Positions 41,645 to 50,106 are shown, counted from the first letter of the stretch. The stretch is DNA of 64,000 bases from VRUE01 sp035318745 (GCA_035318745.1 DATHEA010000021.1:62001-126000), one strand, 5' to 3'. Notes: generated by a model from the sequence alone, not told the origin. Numbers and translations: made by a program.

Positions 41645-41977
41645 TGACAACAGGATTCAGACGATGAAGGCAGGCGCATAACCCCCGACCCCGACCCCGC
41701 CTTTCACTGTCGCAACCCGAGCTTTTCGCCGGACGGTCGCTGGATCGCCTACGAGCGCGACATCGAACAGCGGGGCCAGCTCCGTCGCAGCGACATCTTC
41801 GTCGTCCGCCGCGACGGCACCCATCGCCGCCGCATAACGCTCGGCGGAAACGCCGCCGAGCCGGTGTTCTCACCGGACGGTAGGTGGCTGGCCTTCACCC
41901 GAACTAACAGAAGCTTCAGCCAAACGTTTCGAATTGGCCTGTTCGATCACCACCCAGATTGCCCCCTGGGGTGTTGA
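41645..41977 (+). pseudogene. Fragment of a TolB-like WD40 beta-propeller protein
   Basis: An open stretch without a usable start codon (TGA just upstream in frame, TGA at 41975-41977). It encodes two beta-propeller blades with the PD40 signature: NPSFSPDGRWIAYERD and EPVFSPDGRWLAFTRT, joined by SDIFVVRRDGTHRRRIT. It looks like the internal remnant of a larger secreted TolB-type protein. The rest of the sequence to 42090 shows nothing recognisable. Confidence 0.6.
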
Positions 41978-42090
41978 CGCGGTACACGGCTGAGGACGCT
42001 GCAGGCGTAGTCGAGATCCCCATCGCTGGCCGCCACCTTCGCGTACGAAAAGGGCCTGGAGGCTCTTCTTCGAGCGTGCGATGCTGGCAA

Positions 42091-42336
42091 TCAGGGGGCG
42101 GGATCCTGGGACTCCTTGTCCGCCGATTGGCCAACCGCGTGAAAGCCCCGGTCGAGCTGGACGTCGACCTGGCTGCCATCGGTCTTGCTGACCTCGACCT
42201 GATAGTAGCTCTCCTCGTCACCGACCTCGGTTTCGGTGACGGCGCCGCCGCCGGTTGCTTCTGCGACCCCGGCTCCGCCTGCGGCGAGAGCGAGGGCCGA
42301 TGCTCCGGCGACTACTACCTTCGTTCGCTTCTTCAT
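42091..42336 (-). CDS. Small secreted PepSY-like protein
   Basis: An 81-residue exported protein: a signal peptide of about 27 residues (KVVVAGASALALAAGGAGVAEA), then the second half of a PepSY-type fold (YYQVEVSKTDGSQVDVQLDR). PepSY proteins accompany two-component systems and sense or inhibit at the cell surface. It sits directly after the histidine kinase gene on the same strand, but an ATGAAA direct repeat in the 80-nt gap suggests its own regulated promoter. Confidence 0.75.
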   Translation of the reverse strand: MKKRTKVVVAGASALALAAGGAGVAEATGGGAVTETEVGDEESYYQVEVSKTDGSQVDVQLDRGFHAVGQSADKESQDPAP

Positions 42337-42385
42337 TTGATCCTCCTGATGGTGGTCTGGGATCGACCACTTCTATGGAGAGCCA

Positions 42386-42402
42386 ATGAAACGACCATGA
42401 AA
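42386..42402 (-). promoter_or_regulatory. Candidate response-regulator site upstream of PepSY gene
   Basis: Two copies of TTTCAT (minus-strand sense) separated by 11 bp, about 50 nt before the PepSY-like start. The same spacing and sequence recur before the regulator gene and before the exported paralogues. Confidence 0.5.
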
Positions 42403-42416
42403 GCACCCTCTCCCGG

Positions 42417-43787
42417 TCAGGGCGCGGGGATCTCGAGCCAGACGTCGGCGCCACCGTCGGGTCCGTTCGCGGCGCCGGTCCGACCCCCGTGCGCGAAGGC
42501 GATCGTCTCGACTATTGCCAGCCCGAGTCCGGTCCCGCCGCGGCCACGGGCGGCATCGGCGCGACTGAAGCGCTCAAACGCCTGGGCGATGAACTCGGGT
42601 GGAAAGCCGGCGCCCTGGTCGCTGACGTGCAGCTTGATCCCCCCATCCTCCGTCGCCGCCCAGATTCGGACCTCGCCGTCGCCGTGACGCAGCGCGTTGT
42701 CGACCATGTTGGTCAGCGCTTGCTCGAGGCGATGCCGGTCCCCCGCTATCACTAGCCCGTTCGCGCTGTCGACGACCAGCGGCCGACCGGATTCCATGGC
42801 GCGGGTTCGGAAGCGCTCACCTACGGTGGTCAGCACGTCGTCGACCGCGAGCGCTTCCGGTGCAAGCGCCAGACGCCCCTCCTCCGAGCGGACAGCGACG
42901 AGAAGGTCCTCGGCGAGTTGGACCAGGCGGTCGACCTCCTCCAGGCCGGAGGCGATAGCGGCTCGGAGCTCCGCCTCGGACTCCCCCTGCCTCAGCGCGA
43001 GCTCGAGCTCGGTCTTGTGCAGCGTCAGCGGCGTCCGCAGCTCGTGACTGGCGTCGTCGACGAAGCGCCGCTCGCGCTCCAGCGTGGCGTCGATCCGCGC
43101 CAGCATCTCGTTCAGGGTGAGGCCGAGCCGCTGCAGCTGATCCTTGGCCGGCGGGATCGGCAGTCGCTCCTCGGGCCGGTTGGCCGAGATCGCCGCCGCG
43201 CGGCGGCGCATCGTCTCGACCGGACGCAGCGCCGCCCCCGCGGCGAGGTAGCCAGCGAGCGAGGCAAGCAGGAGCGCGATCGGGCCGCCGATCAGGAACA
43301 GCGCCCCGAGGCCGTCGAGGGCGTCGTTGCGATCGCCCAGCGAGGAGCCGACGACGACGATCAGCTCACCGGCATTAGTGTCGATCGAGGCGGCGAGCAG
43401 GCGGGCGGTGGTGTCGATTCCCGGCACGCCGCCGCGTTCGAAGAAGGTCGGCGACTTCGCCGCCTCCTCCAGTTGGGACCGGCTCAGAACCGAGCGGTCC
43501 CGCAGTTGTGGCGTCGAGTCGACGGCCTGACCCCGCAGGGTCAGGACCTGGGCGAAGCTCTCGTCCGACTCGATCAACGACCCGCTGTGCGTTCCTCCAA
43601 GCGTCTTTTCCGAGGTTCGAGCCAGCGCCGAGACCTCGCCGGCGCGGGAGCGAAGCCCGTTGTTGATCGATTCATCTAGCCGGGCTTCAAGCCGGAAGTA
43701 GACGAAGAAGCCGGCCGCGACCAGGACCACTGCCATCGCCATAGTGAAGGCGAGCGTCACCCGCAGGCGGATCGGCACCCGGCTCAA
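42417..43787 (-). CDS. Sensor histidine kinase
   Basis: A 456-residue kinase. Two transmembrane helices (VTLAFTMAMAVVLVAAGFFV and FLIGGPIALLLASLAGYLA) flank a 130-residue extracytoplasmic sensor. HAMP, then HisKA with phospho-acceptor in FVDDASHELRTPLTLHK, then HATPase with N box NMVDNALRHG, G1 DQGAGFPPEF and G2 GGTGLGLAIV follow. The signal is unknown. It overlaps the response regulator by 4 nt (ATGA). Confidence 0.93.
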   Translation of the reverse strand: MSRVPIRLRVTLAFTMAMAVVLVAAGFFVYFRLEARLDESINNGLRSRAGEVSALARTSEKTLGGTHSGSLIESDESFAQVLTLRGQAVDSTPQLRDRSVLSRSQLEEAAKSPTFFERGGVPGIDTTARLLAASIDTNAGELIVVVGSSLGDRNDALDGLGALFLIGGPIALLLASLAGYLAAGAALRPVETMRRRAAAISANRPEERLPIPPAKDQLQRLGLTLNEMLARIDATLERERRFVDDASHELRTPLTLHKTELELALRQGESEAELRAAIASGLEEVDRLVQLAEDLLVAVRSEEGRLALAPEALAVDDVLTTVGERFRTRAMESGRPLVVDSANGLVIAGDRHRLEQALTNMVDNALRHGDGEVRIWAATEDGGIKLHVSDQGAGFPPEFIAQAFERFSRADAARGRGGTGLGLAIVETIAFAHGGRTGAANGPDGGADVWLEIPAP

Positions 43788-44464
43788 CGTCCGCCGTCCG
43801 GCCGCAGGCGGTAGCCGACCCCCCGCACGGTCTCGATCGACTCGACGCCAAACGGACGGTCGACCTTGCCGCGCACGAACCTCACGTAGGAGTCGATGAT
43901 GTTGGAGCGATTCTCGTACTCGTAGTCCCAGGCGTGCTCGAGCAGTTGGAAGCGGGTGAGGACCTCGCCGGGCCTGCGCATGAAGGTTTCGAGCAGGGCG
44001 AACTCCTTCGCCGAGAGCGCGACTTCGCTACCGCCGCGCCAAGCCTGCCGCGTCGCCGGGTCGAGCCGCAGGTCGCCGACCCGCAGCTCGGTCGGGCGCT
44101 CGAGCCAGCCGCGGCGGACTATCGCGCGCAGGCGGGCCAGCAGCTCGGCGTAGGAGAAGGGCTTGGTCAGGTAGTCGTCAGCGCCGCGATCGAGTCCCGC
44201 AACCCGATCCTTCACCGCGTCGCGCGCGGTCATCATCAGGATCGGCGACCAGACGCCGGACTCGCGCAGCCGCCGGCAAACCTCGAGACCGTCAATGCCG
44301 GGGAGCATCAGATCGAGGATGATCGCGTCGTACTCAACCGCTTCGGCTCTCCACAGTCCCTCCTCTCCGTCGGCGGCGGCGTCGACCGCCATTCCCTCAT
44401 GTTCGAGCCCGCGCCGGATCAGGGCGGCCATCTTCACTTCGTCCTCGATGATCAGTACGCGCAT
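43784..44464 (-). CDS. OmpR/PhoB-family response regulator
   Basis: A 226-residue regulator: receiver domain (VLIIEDEVKMA, phospho-acceptor Asp in DAIILDLMLPGIDG, Thr in MMTARD and Lys in TKPF) and a C-terminal winged helix (LSAKEFALLETFMRRPGEV, VRGVGYRLRP). The ATG at 44464 is the conserved MRVLIIEDE start; the upstream frame is not used. It is divergently oriented to the exported-protein pair, and the 176-nt gap contains direct repeats typical of OmpR-family sites. Confidence 0.94.
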   Translation of the reverse strand: MRVLIIEDEVKMAALIRRGLEHEGMAVDAAADGEEGLWRAEAVEYDAIILDLMLPGIDGLEVCRRLRESGVWSPILMMTARDAVKDRVAGLDRGADDYLTKPFSYAELLARLRAIVRRGWLERPTELRVGDLRLDPATRQAWRGGSEVALSAKEFALLETFMRRPGEVLTRFQLLEHAWDYEYENRSNIIDSYVRFVRGKVDRPFGVESIETVRGVGYRLRPDGGR

Positions 44465-44492
44465 GGGGCTCTGAGCCAGGTTGTCGAGCACA

Positions 44493-44520
44493 GATGAAAG
44501 CAGGATGAATGACGGATGAA
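44493..44520 (-). promoter_or_regulatory. Triple direct repeat upstream of response regulator
   Basis: Three TTCATC copies (minus-strand sense) starting every 11 bp, 29-56 nt before the regulator ATG. One helical turn spacing is the hallmark of OmpR/PhoB-type tandem binding, so autoregulation is likely. Confidence 0.6.
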
Positions 44521-44593
44521 TCCGGCCCCGCCCGGCGGCGCTTCGCAAGCGCGCTTCTCGCGATTTCACCCTGAGCAACACGACCCGCATCGC

Positions 44594-44610
44594 TTTCATC
44601 TCCGTTTCAC
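44594..44610 (+). promoter_or_regulatory. Direct repeat upstream of exported paralogues
   Basis: TTTCATC and TTTCAC on the plus strand, 11 bp apart, end about 30 nt before the TTG start of the lipoprotein. This is the same motif as before the regulator and the PepSY gene. Confidence 0.5.
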
Positions 44611-44640
44611 ACACCCGCCGTACCTTGCCGACGATCGACC

Positions 44641-45417
44641 TTGAACCCTCGTGGCATCCAGACCCCGGCGGTACTCGCGCTCGCAGCGGCGGCGGCATTC
44701 TGGGGCTGTGGCTCGTCCGGAGGCGGTGCCTCGACTAACGCCGCTGCGGTGAGGGGTTCCGCGTCAGCGGATCGGCCGCCCTGGTCGCGGCCGACGATCG
44801 ATCCAGCGAACTTCGAATCGCGGGTGACCAACCCTTACCTGCCCCTGGTGCCCGGCACGACGCTGCTCTATCGGGGCGTGATGAAGGACGGCACCACCCC
44901 TCAGGTCGACAACTTCACGGTCACCCACAGGCGCAAAGTCGCGATGGGAGTCAGCTGCACGGTGGTGCGCGACACCGTCACCTCGCGGGGACGGCCGATT
45001 GAGCGCACCTACGACTGGTTCGCTCAGGACCGCCAGGGCAACGTCTGGTACATGGGCGAGGGGACCCAGGAGCTGCGGCACGGCCACTTCGGCAAGATGA
45101 TCGATTCCGGTCCCGCTGGCGTGAACGGCGCCCAGCCGGGGGTGATGATGGAGGCGCACCCGACGAAGGGCGACTCCTACTGGCAGTTCCACTGGCCGGG
45201 GCACGCGCTGGATACCGCGATCGTGCTTGGAAGCGGTGGGTCGGTCGACCTCCCATACGGAACTTTCAAGCACACCCTGTTGACCCAGGAGCAGTCACCG
45301 CTGGAGCCCGGCGTGAGAGATCTGAAGTGGTCGGTGCGGGGAATCGGCTACGTCGAGGAGCGCGCGGCAAGCGGAACCAAAGAGCAGATCAAGCTCGTCC
45401 GCGTGACCCACCACTGA
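44641..45417 (+). CDS. Exported lipoprotein, paralogue 1
   Basis: A 258-residue protein with a lipoprotein signal (VLALAAAAAFWGC, Cys at about residue 23) and then a beta-rich domain: RVTNPYLPLVPGTTLLYRG, DTVTSRGRPIERTYDWFAQD, GNVWYMGEGTQE. The start is TTG at 44641. It is clearly related over its full length to the next gene. The family is found as secreted proteins in actinobacteria, with no known function. The context of a two-component system suggests an envelope-stress or ligand-binding role. Confidence 0.8.
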   Translation: MNPRGIQTPAVLALAAAAAFWGCGSSGGGASTNAAAVRGSASADRPPWSRPTIDPANFESRVTNPYLPLVPGTTLLYRGVMKDGTTPQVDNFTVTHRRKVAMGVSCTVVRDTVTSRGRPIERTYDWFAQDRQGNVWYMGEGTQELRHGHFGKMIDSGPAGVNGAQPGVMMEAHPTKGDSYWQFHWPGHALDTAIVLGSGGSVDLPYGTFKHTLLTQEQSPLEPGVRDLKWSVRGIGYVEERAASGTKEQIKLVRVTHH

Positions 45418-45438
45418 TACCGACCCGAGGAGGACGCC

Positions 45439-46215
45439 GTGAGCGCGAGCAACCGTTCAATCGCAAGGAGGGGAATCTTGGCGCTGGCCGTTTCCTGCGC
45501 CCTTACCGGTGGCGCTGCCGCCACTTCGCCGACGCTGGCCGCCACCCCGGCGGCCGGGCCGATCATGTCGGGCGCCGGGCCGGGCTGGCCGGCGACGCTC
45601 AGCCCGAGCGATTTCGTCCCCCGCGTGACCAACCCGTGGTTTCCGCTCCAGCCGGGAAGCGAATGGCGCTACACCGGCTTGAAGGACAAGACGAAGACGG
45701 TCGACGTCGTCACGGCGACCCACAAGACCAGGCTCATCCTCGGCGTCGCCACGACCGTGGTCCACGACGTCGTCTCGGTGAAGGGCAGACCCGAGGAGGT
45801 GACCGACGACTTCTACGCTCAGGATCGTCACGGCAACGTCTGGTACTTCGGCGAGGAAACGAAGGAGCTCAATGCGCAGGGGAAGACCACCAGCACCGAA
45901 GGCTCCTTTCAGGCCGGCGCGAATGGCGCCCGCGCGGGAGTCCTGATCCCAGGCACCCCCAAAGTGGGACTGGTCGGCCGCCAGGAGTTCCGGAAGGGCG
46001 AAGCCGAAGACCACTTTGAAGTCCTCGACCTGAAGGCAAGCGTCTCGGTTCCCTTCGTCTCCTCGAAGCGGGCGCTACGGACGAGGGAGTGGACGCCACT
46101 CGAGCCTGGCATGATCGACAACAAGTACTACATCCGGGGGATCGGCTCCGTTCGCGAGATCGCGGTAAAGGGTGCCGTCGAGCGACTGAGGCTCGTCTCG
46201 TTCAAGAAGGGCTGA
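45439..46215 (+). CDS. Exported protein, paralogue 2
   Basis: A 258-residue secreted protein with an N-terminal signal (ILALAVSCALTGGAAATS) without a lipobox Cys. The mature part parallels the preceding lipoprotein: RVTNPWFPLQPGSEWRYTG, HDVVSVKGRPEEVTDDFYAQD, GNVWYFGEETKELN, TREWTPLEPGMIDNKYYIRG. GTG start with a strong GAGGAGG. It lies 21 nt after paralogue 1, so the pair is a tandem duplication in one transcript. Confidence 0.8.
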   Translation: MSASNRSIARRGILALAVSCALTGGAAATSPTLAATPAAGPIMSGAGPGWPATLSPSDFVPRVTNPWFPLQPGSEWRYTGLKDKTKTVDVVTATHKTRLILGVATTVVHDVVSVKGRPEEVTDDFYAQDRHGNVWYFGEETKELNAQGKTTSTEGSFQAGANGARAGVLIPGTPKVGLVGRQEFRKGEAEDHFEVLDLKASVSVPFVSSKRALRTREWTPLEPGMIDNKYYIRGIGSVREIAVKGAVERLRLVSFKKG

Positions 46216-46869
46216 ATCGATCAGCGTCCGTGCGGGTGCACCAGCGCGAGCCTTCCCGCTGGTCCGAGAGCAGCGTTACCGTGAACCTTCATCCGGGTCC
46301 TCCTTGCTTAGGCGTAGACACCCTAAGCCTGTGGGAGGGGCCCCGGATGGCTTCTCAGGCGTTCACAGTGTGTGTGGGCGGGTCAGCTAGCGCCCGAAAT
46401 GGAGGCGATATGCGTGGGTGGTTTGATTTCCCCCCGCGAGGGCCGACCGGCCCAAGTGCAGGGGATTCGCTTCGAAGCGGCTGAAGGGATTCGAACCCTC
46501 GACCTTCTGCATGGCAATTAGGCCCGCCTCCGAGAGTCGCGGGCGGCGAATGTAGCGGCTTGCAGGGGTTTCGCATCGCCGGTCGGAACGGCCCCGATCA
46601 GCAATACGCACGGATATGCGGCGATATGCGGCGATTTGGGAACTCCGGCGGAGAAGTGCCCGAATCCGAGGTGGCGGTTTGATTTCCCCTGCCCGCCCGT
46701 CGCGGCGGGAATCTGCCTAGGGCTGCTCGGGCTTGGCAACGGAGCTGACGTAGCAGAAGCCCGCCAGGAAGCGTTCGGTCTCGACCGTGCCGTAGGCGGC
46801 GAGGTCGCTCAGCATTCGTTGGGTTTTCATGACAGTGTTAGGCGTGCGTAGTGTCGCCGAGCACTCGTT
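46216..46869. other. Non-coding junction region, left edge of island 2
   Basis: No gene is supported. It contains a nested inverted repeat after the exported-protein operon (CCTCC...GGAGG around GCTTAGG/CCTAAGC, 46299-46338, a possible terminator without a T-run), the partial tRNA-Gly attachment repeat at 46475-46517, and a second related block at 46612-46689 with GATATGCG repeats and GGTTTGATTTCCCC. Confidence 0.6.
46387..46517. repeat. Attachment repeat (left end of island 2): tRNA-Gly 3' half plus flank
   Basis: The last 43 bases (46475-46517) are identical to 61354-61396, the 3' half of tRNA-Gly. The preceding ~90 bases match 61266-61353 with scattered differences, including AAATGGAGGCGATATGCG and GGGCCGACCGGCCC. 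The 5' half of the tRNA is absent here. The direct orientation and tRNA boundary identify it as an island junction. Confidence 0.88.
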
Positions 46870-47505
46870 ATGGGTTCCAAGCAACAATTGAAGCCGAGCT
46901 CCATCGAGGCTAAGCATGTCGAGCTAATGGCCGGCTACCGCGCGGCGCTGCGCGAGAGCGAGGATCTCAACGCGTTCAACCGAGAGTTGGTTCAGCACGT
47001 CGTTGCGGTGAGCAGCGCGCGGGCGGCCCTCCAGTTGCACACCCACGTCGAGTTCATCGCGCTGGCCGAAACGACGAAAGCCTACGCGCAGAAGGTGGCC
47101 GAGGGGGACCTCGTCGCCGGCGGCTTGGGCCACGGTTCTTCTTGGTTGGGTCGCGCCTTGCAGGCCTCCCTCGGCGGTCAGACGCTATTGGCGGCCATCA
47201 GCCTGCCTGCTGCGGCGATTGCGTTGTGGGTACTCAATCTGGGGAGGTTTGTGAGCACGGCGACCGCCGTCGGGCTTATCTATTTCACGTTGCGGCTCCT
47301 TGGCAACATGGCGACGGCGGCCCAGCCGGCCAAGCGTGTGCTGGCGGAGAAGCTCGACGCCGCCGAGCGGGGGTTGTTTTCTCTGACTGGCGCCCCGCCT
47401 CAGCGAATCTTCATCAACCTCGTCGGCCCGCTGCTTGTGTTGCCTGTCCTAGCACTGCTTGGCTTGCTGGTGGTGCGGGCGGTCGCCGCTTTCTCCGAAA
47501 TGTAG
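46870..47505 (+). CDS. Small integral membrane protein
   Basis: A 211-residue protein. The first 95 residues are soluble and helical (HVELMAGYRAALRESEDLNA). They are followed by two closely spaced hydrophobic segments (TLLAAISLPAAAIALWVL, FVSTATAVGLIYFTLRL) and a final one (ISLVGPLLVLPVLALLGLLVV-like). No family is recognised. It is the first gene inside island 2. An ATG start is used. Confidence 0.6.
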   Translation: MGSKQQLKPSSIEAKHVELMAGYRAALRESEDLNAFNRELVQHVVAVSSARAALQLHTHVEFIALAETTKAYAQKVAEGDLVAGGLGHGSSWLGRALQASLGGQTLLAAISLPAAAIALWVLNLGRFVSTATAVGLIYFTLRLLGNMATAAQPAKRVLAEKLDAAERGLFSLTGAPPQRIFINLVGPLLVLPVLALLGLLVVRAVAAFSEM

Positions 47506-47517
47506 CGGTCAGGGTCG

Positions 47518-47760
47518 TCAAGAACGGTATGGCGATCCCAAACTAGCCTGCCGCTGACTTCCTCTTTTACCTTCAAGGCGCGGGCGGAGAAGTTCAGCGA
47601 GGGACCGGCGGCGACGGTCCCACCAATCGCCAAAAAAGCGGAGTACCGACACGGCGAACTGAAGCAGACCGATGAGTATTTCGAGTCCCATGTAGATGGC
47701 AGCATAAGTACAACGAAAAGCTGTCGGGAGAGGCCGGGGAGGCCTTCCTTCGCCCGTCAC
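47518..47760 (-). CDS. Small membrane protein (hypothetical)
   Basis: An 80-residue ORF with one amphipathic/hydrophobic helix (MGLEILIGLLQFAVSVLRFF) followed by a very basic tail (WWDRRRRSLAELLRPRLEG). The actual start may be the internal Met 24. It converges on the 46870 gene. It overlaps the preceding small ORF by 4 nt, supporting coupled translation. Confidence 0.4.
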   Translation of the reverse strand: MTGEGRPPRPLPTAFRCTYAAIYMGLEILIGLLQFAVSVLRFFGDWWDRRRRSLAELLRPRLEGKRGSQRQASLGSPYRS

Positions 47761-47903
47761 TCAGCCGCCGCGATTCGCAGAAGCGCCCACAGCACCGCCT
47801 CCGCGATCGCGGCGGTGCGCCGCCCGTCAGGGCCGACCCATTCAATTTCCTCTCGGCGCAGGCCACTGCGGCGAATCAGTGCCAAGGCGAGGCCACCGTT
47901 CAC
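47757..47903 (-). CDS. Small ORF, possible remnant
   Basis: 48 codons from a GTG that overlaps the TGA of an upstream 29-codon ORF (47900-47989, MPQLDPAELRRGLEHLLIVK). The product VNGGLALALIRRSGLRREEI ends in a helical LWALLRIAAAE. Reading further upstream of the 29-codon ORF gives protein-like sequence without a start, so the pair may be a decayed longer gene. Confidence 0.3.
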   Translation of the reverse strand: MNGGLALALIRRSGLRREEIEWVGPDGRRTAAIAEAVLWALLRIAAAE

Positions 47904-48090
47904 GACCTTGATTTGGGGGTCCGCCAGCTCTTCACGATAAGCAGGTGCTCCAGTCCGCGGCGAAGCTCGGCCGGATCGAGCTGCGGCATATCCAGCCACT
48001 CAGCTACCGCAGCCGCTGAATGGTCGCCGGTAAGGACGATCTCGCTCGTAGAGGAGCGGAAGGTCCGACCTCTTAGCTATCAGAAAGGGA

Positions 48091-48729
48091 ATGGACAACC
48101 GCGAACTTGCCACCCTGATCCTGCTCGGCGCCACCGTCCTTGGCCTTGCCATCCTGACGGCCCGAAAGCCTGACCTTCGAACGTCCCTGAAAGGCGTTGA
48201 CGCATCGATGATCGCGCCCGCCATCTTGATCCCCACCGTTCTCTTGGTGGCATGGATCTTTGGGCTGATCGTTGCGGCAAAATCTCTAGGGATCTGGGAC
48301 GGCGGCCTGATCTTCAGTGCAATCTTCTGGAGCGGCGCAACCGGGGTGGTCCTCTTCTTCCAGAGCGGGACGCGCAAGGGAGACGAACCCTTCCTACGAC
48401 CTGCCCTGCATCGTGCGCTCGCTGTCGGCGTGTTCGTCGAGATAGTCGCCAGCTTCTTCGTCTTCGACCTCTGGGTTGAGCTGCTTGCCCCGGTCGCCAC
48501 GCTGCTCCTCCTGCTCTCCCTGATCGCTGATCGGGATCCCGAATCGACTTCGGCCAAGAATCTGGTCGACGGCCTCCTTGGGTTCGTTGGAATCGCGATG
48601 GCGCTGGCCTGGGTCGTTCAGTTCATCTCGGGCTTCGACGAGTTCGATTGGGGCCACGCCGGACGCCAGCTCGGAATGCCGGTTTGGTTGACCCTCGGCC
48701 TCCTTCCCTATCTCTACCTAGATCACTGA
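48091..48729 (+). CDS. Polytopic membrane protein of unknown function
   Basis: A 212-residue protein with five to six hydrophobic helices: LATLILLGATVLGLAILTA, MIAPAILIPTVLLVAWIFGL, GLIFSAIFWSGATGVVLFF, ALAVGVFVEIVASFFVF, LLAPVATLLLLLSLIA and a final LLGFVGIAMALAWVVQF. ATG start. No motif reveals a function. It lies between the small ORFs and the IS982-type element. Confidence 0.65.
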   Translation: MDNRELATLILLGATVLGLAILTARKPDLRTSLKGVDASMIAPAILIPTVLLVAWIFGLIVAAKSLGIWDGGLIFSAIFWSGATGVVLFFQSGTRKGDEPFLRPALHRALAVGVFVEIVASFFVFDLWVELLAPVATLLLLLSLIADRDPESTSAKNLVDGLLGFVGIAMALAWVVQFISGFDEFDWGHAGRQLGMPVWLTLGLLPYLYLDH

Positions 48730-48745
48730 TTCCCATTCACCCGGC

Positions 48746-49655
48746 TCAGTGGTCATAGGCGATCAGGCTGCGGCCGGGCTCACTGATCTCCCAGTTGTGC
48801 CAGACGCAAGCGCCAAGGGCAAGCAGCCGCTGGGCGACCCTGGCGCGTAGGCCACCGATTGTGTGGGCGCCGTGGCGCTCCAGGGAGAGCTGGTCCTTCA
48901 GTTGGTCGAAGATCGCCTCGATCCATTGCCGCACGCCGCCGAAGTTGCCATGGCGCGGAGCCTCGTCACGGCGATCAGGGCGCAGGAAGGCGCCGCCGAG
49001 GGCGGCGACGAGCTCTTCGATCGCAGCACCGGAGAGCCCTTTGTCGCCGATCACCGTGTAGCCGTCGAGGTCGACCCCCTCGAGCATCCCGGCGACCACC
49101 TCGCGCTCGGGGACGTTGGCGGGGACCAGCTCGAAGGCGATCGGCATCCCGTCTGAGGCGCAGAGCAGGTAGAGCTTGAAGCCCCAGAAGTGGCGCGAGT
49201 GAGCGGCGCAGTAGCCGTAGGCGGCGTGCCCGGCGAACTCCGAGCGCTTCACCGTCTGGCGCGATTGCCCGCAGGGCACGGGCGTCGCATCCACCAGCTG
49301 CAGGCCGTCACACCAGGAGGGCGAGACCCGGGCCAGGTGATCAGAGCCAGACGATGCGCGGAGCCAGCTCCCGCACCCGCTTGTTGTAGCCGGACTGGCC
49401 GGGGACGTAGGGGAAGAGGTGCCCGAGCCGGCGTCTGGCGAAGCGTAGGAAGCGGCGCTCCTTGGCGCAGTCGAGCAGGACCTGGGCGACGGCCAAGCAG
49501 ATCACCTCGGCGTCTGAGATCCGGGGCTTTCGCCCCGGCCGAGAAGGATCTCTGCCGGGCAGGAGATCGTCGGCCAGCACGTAAAGTGCCGTCAAGAGGG
49601 TGTCGAGGTCGGCGGGCAAGGTGACCACCTCCGTGTGGTCGGCGTTGCAGGACAC
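48746..49655 (-). mobile_element. IS982-family transposase gene, frameshifted
   Basis: Two reading frames together encode one IS982-type DDE transposase. The first (49655 down to 49341) gives the N-terminus, with KPRISDAEVICLAVAQVLLD and RRRLGHLFPYVPGQSGYNKR. After one extra base near 49342 the second frame continues with the DDE domain: LVDATPVPCG, TVIGDKGLSG and RQWIEAIFDQLKDQLSLERH. The total length, about 303 codons, matches the family, so a single-nucleotide indel inactivated it, unless programmed frameshifting occurs. Terminal inverted repeats could not be recognised. Confidence 0.8.
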
Positions 49656-49659
49656 CGCC

Positions 49660-50106
49660 GACCTTCGACACCCTCTTCTGTGCCCCTATGGCGCTCGCCG
49701 CCTGTGGCGATTAGTTGCGCTGCCCGCGCCGCGGGCCCACGCGGGCAAATGAAAATCGGCGATCCTTGAGTCGTCGTCCGCGACGCCGACGCCAGTCCTT
49801 GGTGCCCGTGAGCCCGAGATTAGTTTGGCGTGCGGGCCTCCCCGGATCTCCGGACTGTTGCCATGAGCACGACTGCCAGACTCGTCAGTTCTCAGAGGCC
49901 CCTGGGCGACGATCCCCGTCGATCACATTCAAGGAGGCTCAGATGGAGACGATCGTCGAGCGCCCCGCGGGGCTTGACGTCCGCTCGAGCGCCGGGCGAG
50001 GCGCCGACCGTGCAGCCCTAAAGTCGCATCTGGATCCGCCGATACAAGTTGGGTAGCCGTCGAGGTCGTCTCGTCCGGCGTACCCAGCCTCAAGGAGGCA
50101 GATCGC
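49660..50106. other. IS debris and leader of the surface-protein operon
   Basis: Apart from the IS110-like start there is no coding signal. A stem-loop (GGGTAGCCG pairing with CGGCGTACCC, one bulge) at 50051-50085 precedes the AAGGAGG of the 50107 gene and may control its expression. Confidence 0.4.
49943..49990 (+). mobile_element. 5' remnant of an IS110-like transposase gene
   Basis: A strong AAGGAGG is followed by ATG and METIVERPAGLDV, the characteristic start of IS110-family DEDD transposases. The similarity stops after about 13 residues and the rest of the gene is missing. In this family the bridge RNA is encoded upstream of the gene, so the adjoining 49660-49942 stretch may hold such a relic. 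Confidence 0.45.

Noticed and set aside
48000..48557. 185-codon minus-strand ORF
   Set aside because: Antisense of the membrane protein at 48091; Ser/Thr/Arg-rich shadow.
50051..50085. Stem-loop before the surface-protein operon as a c-di-GMP riboswitch
   Set aside because: The conserved GEMM core bases are not present; only a simple bulged stem can be supported.
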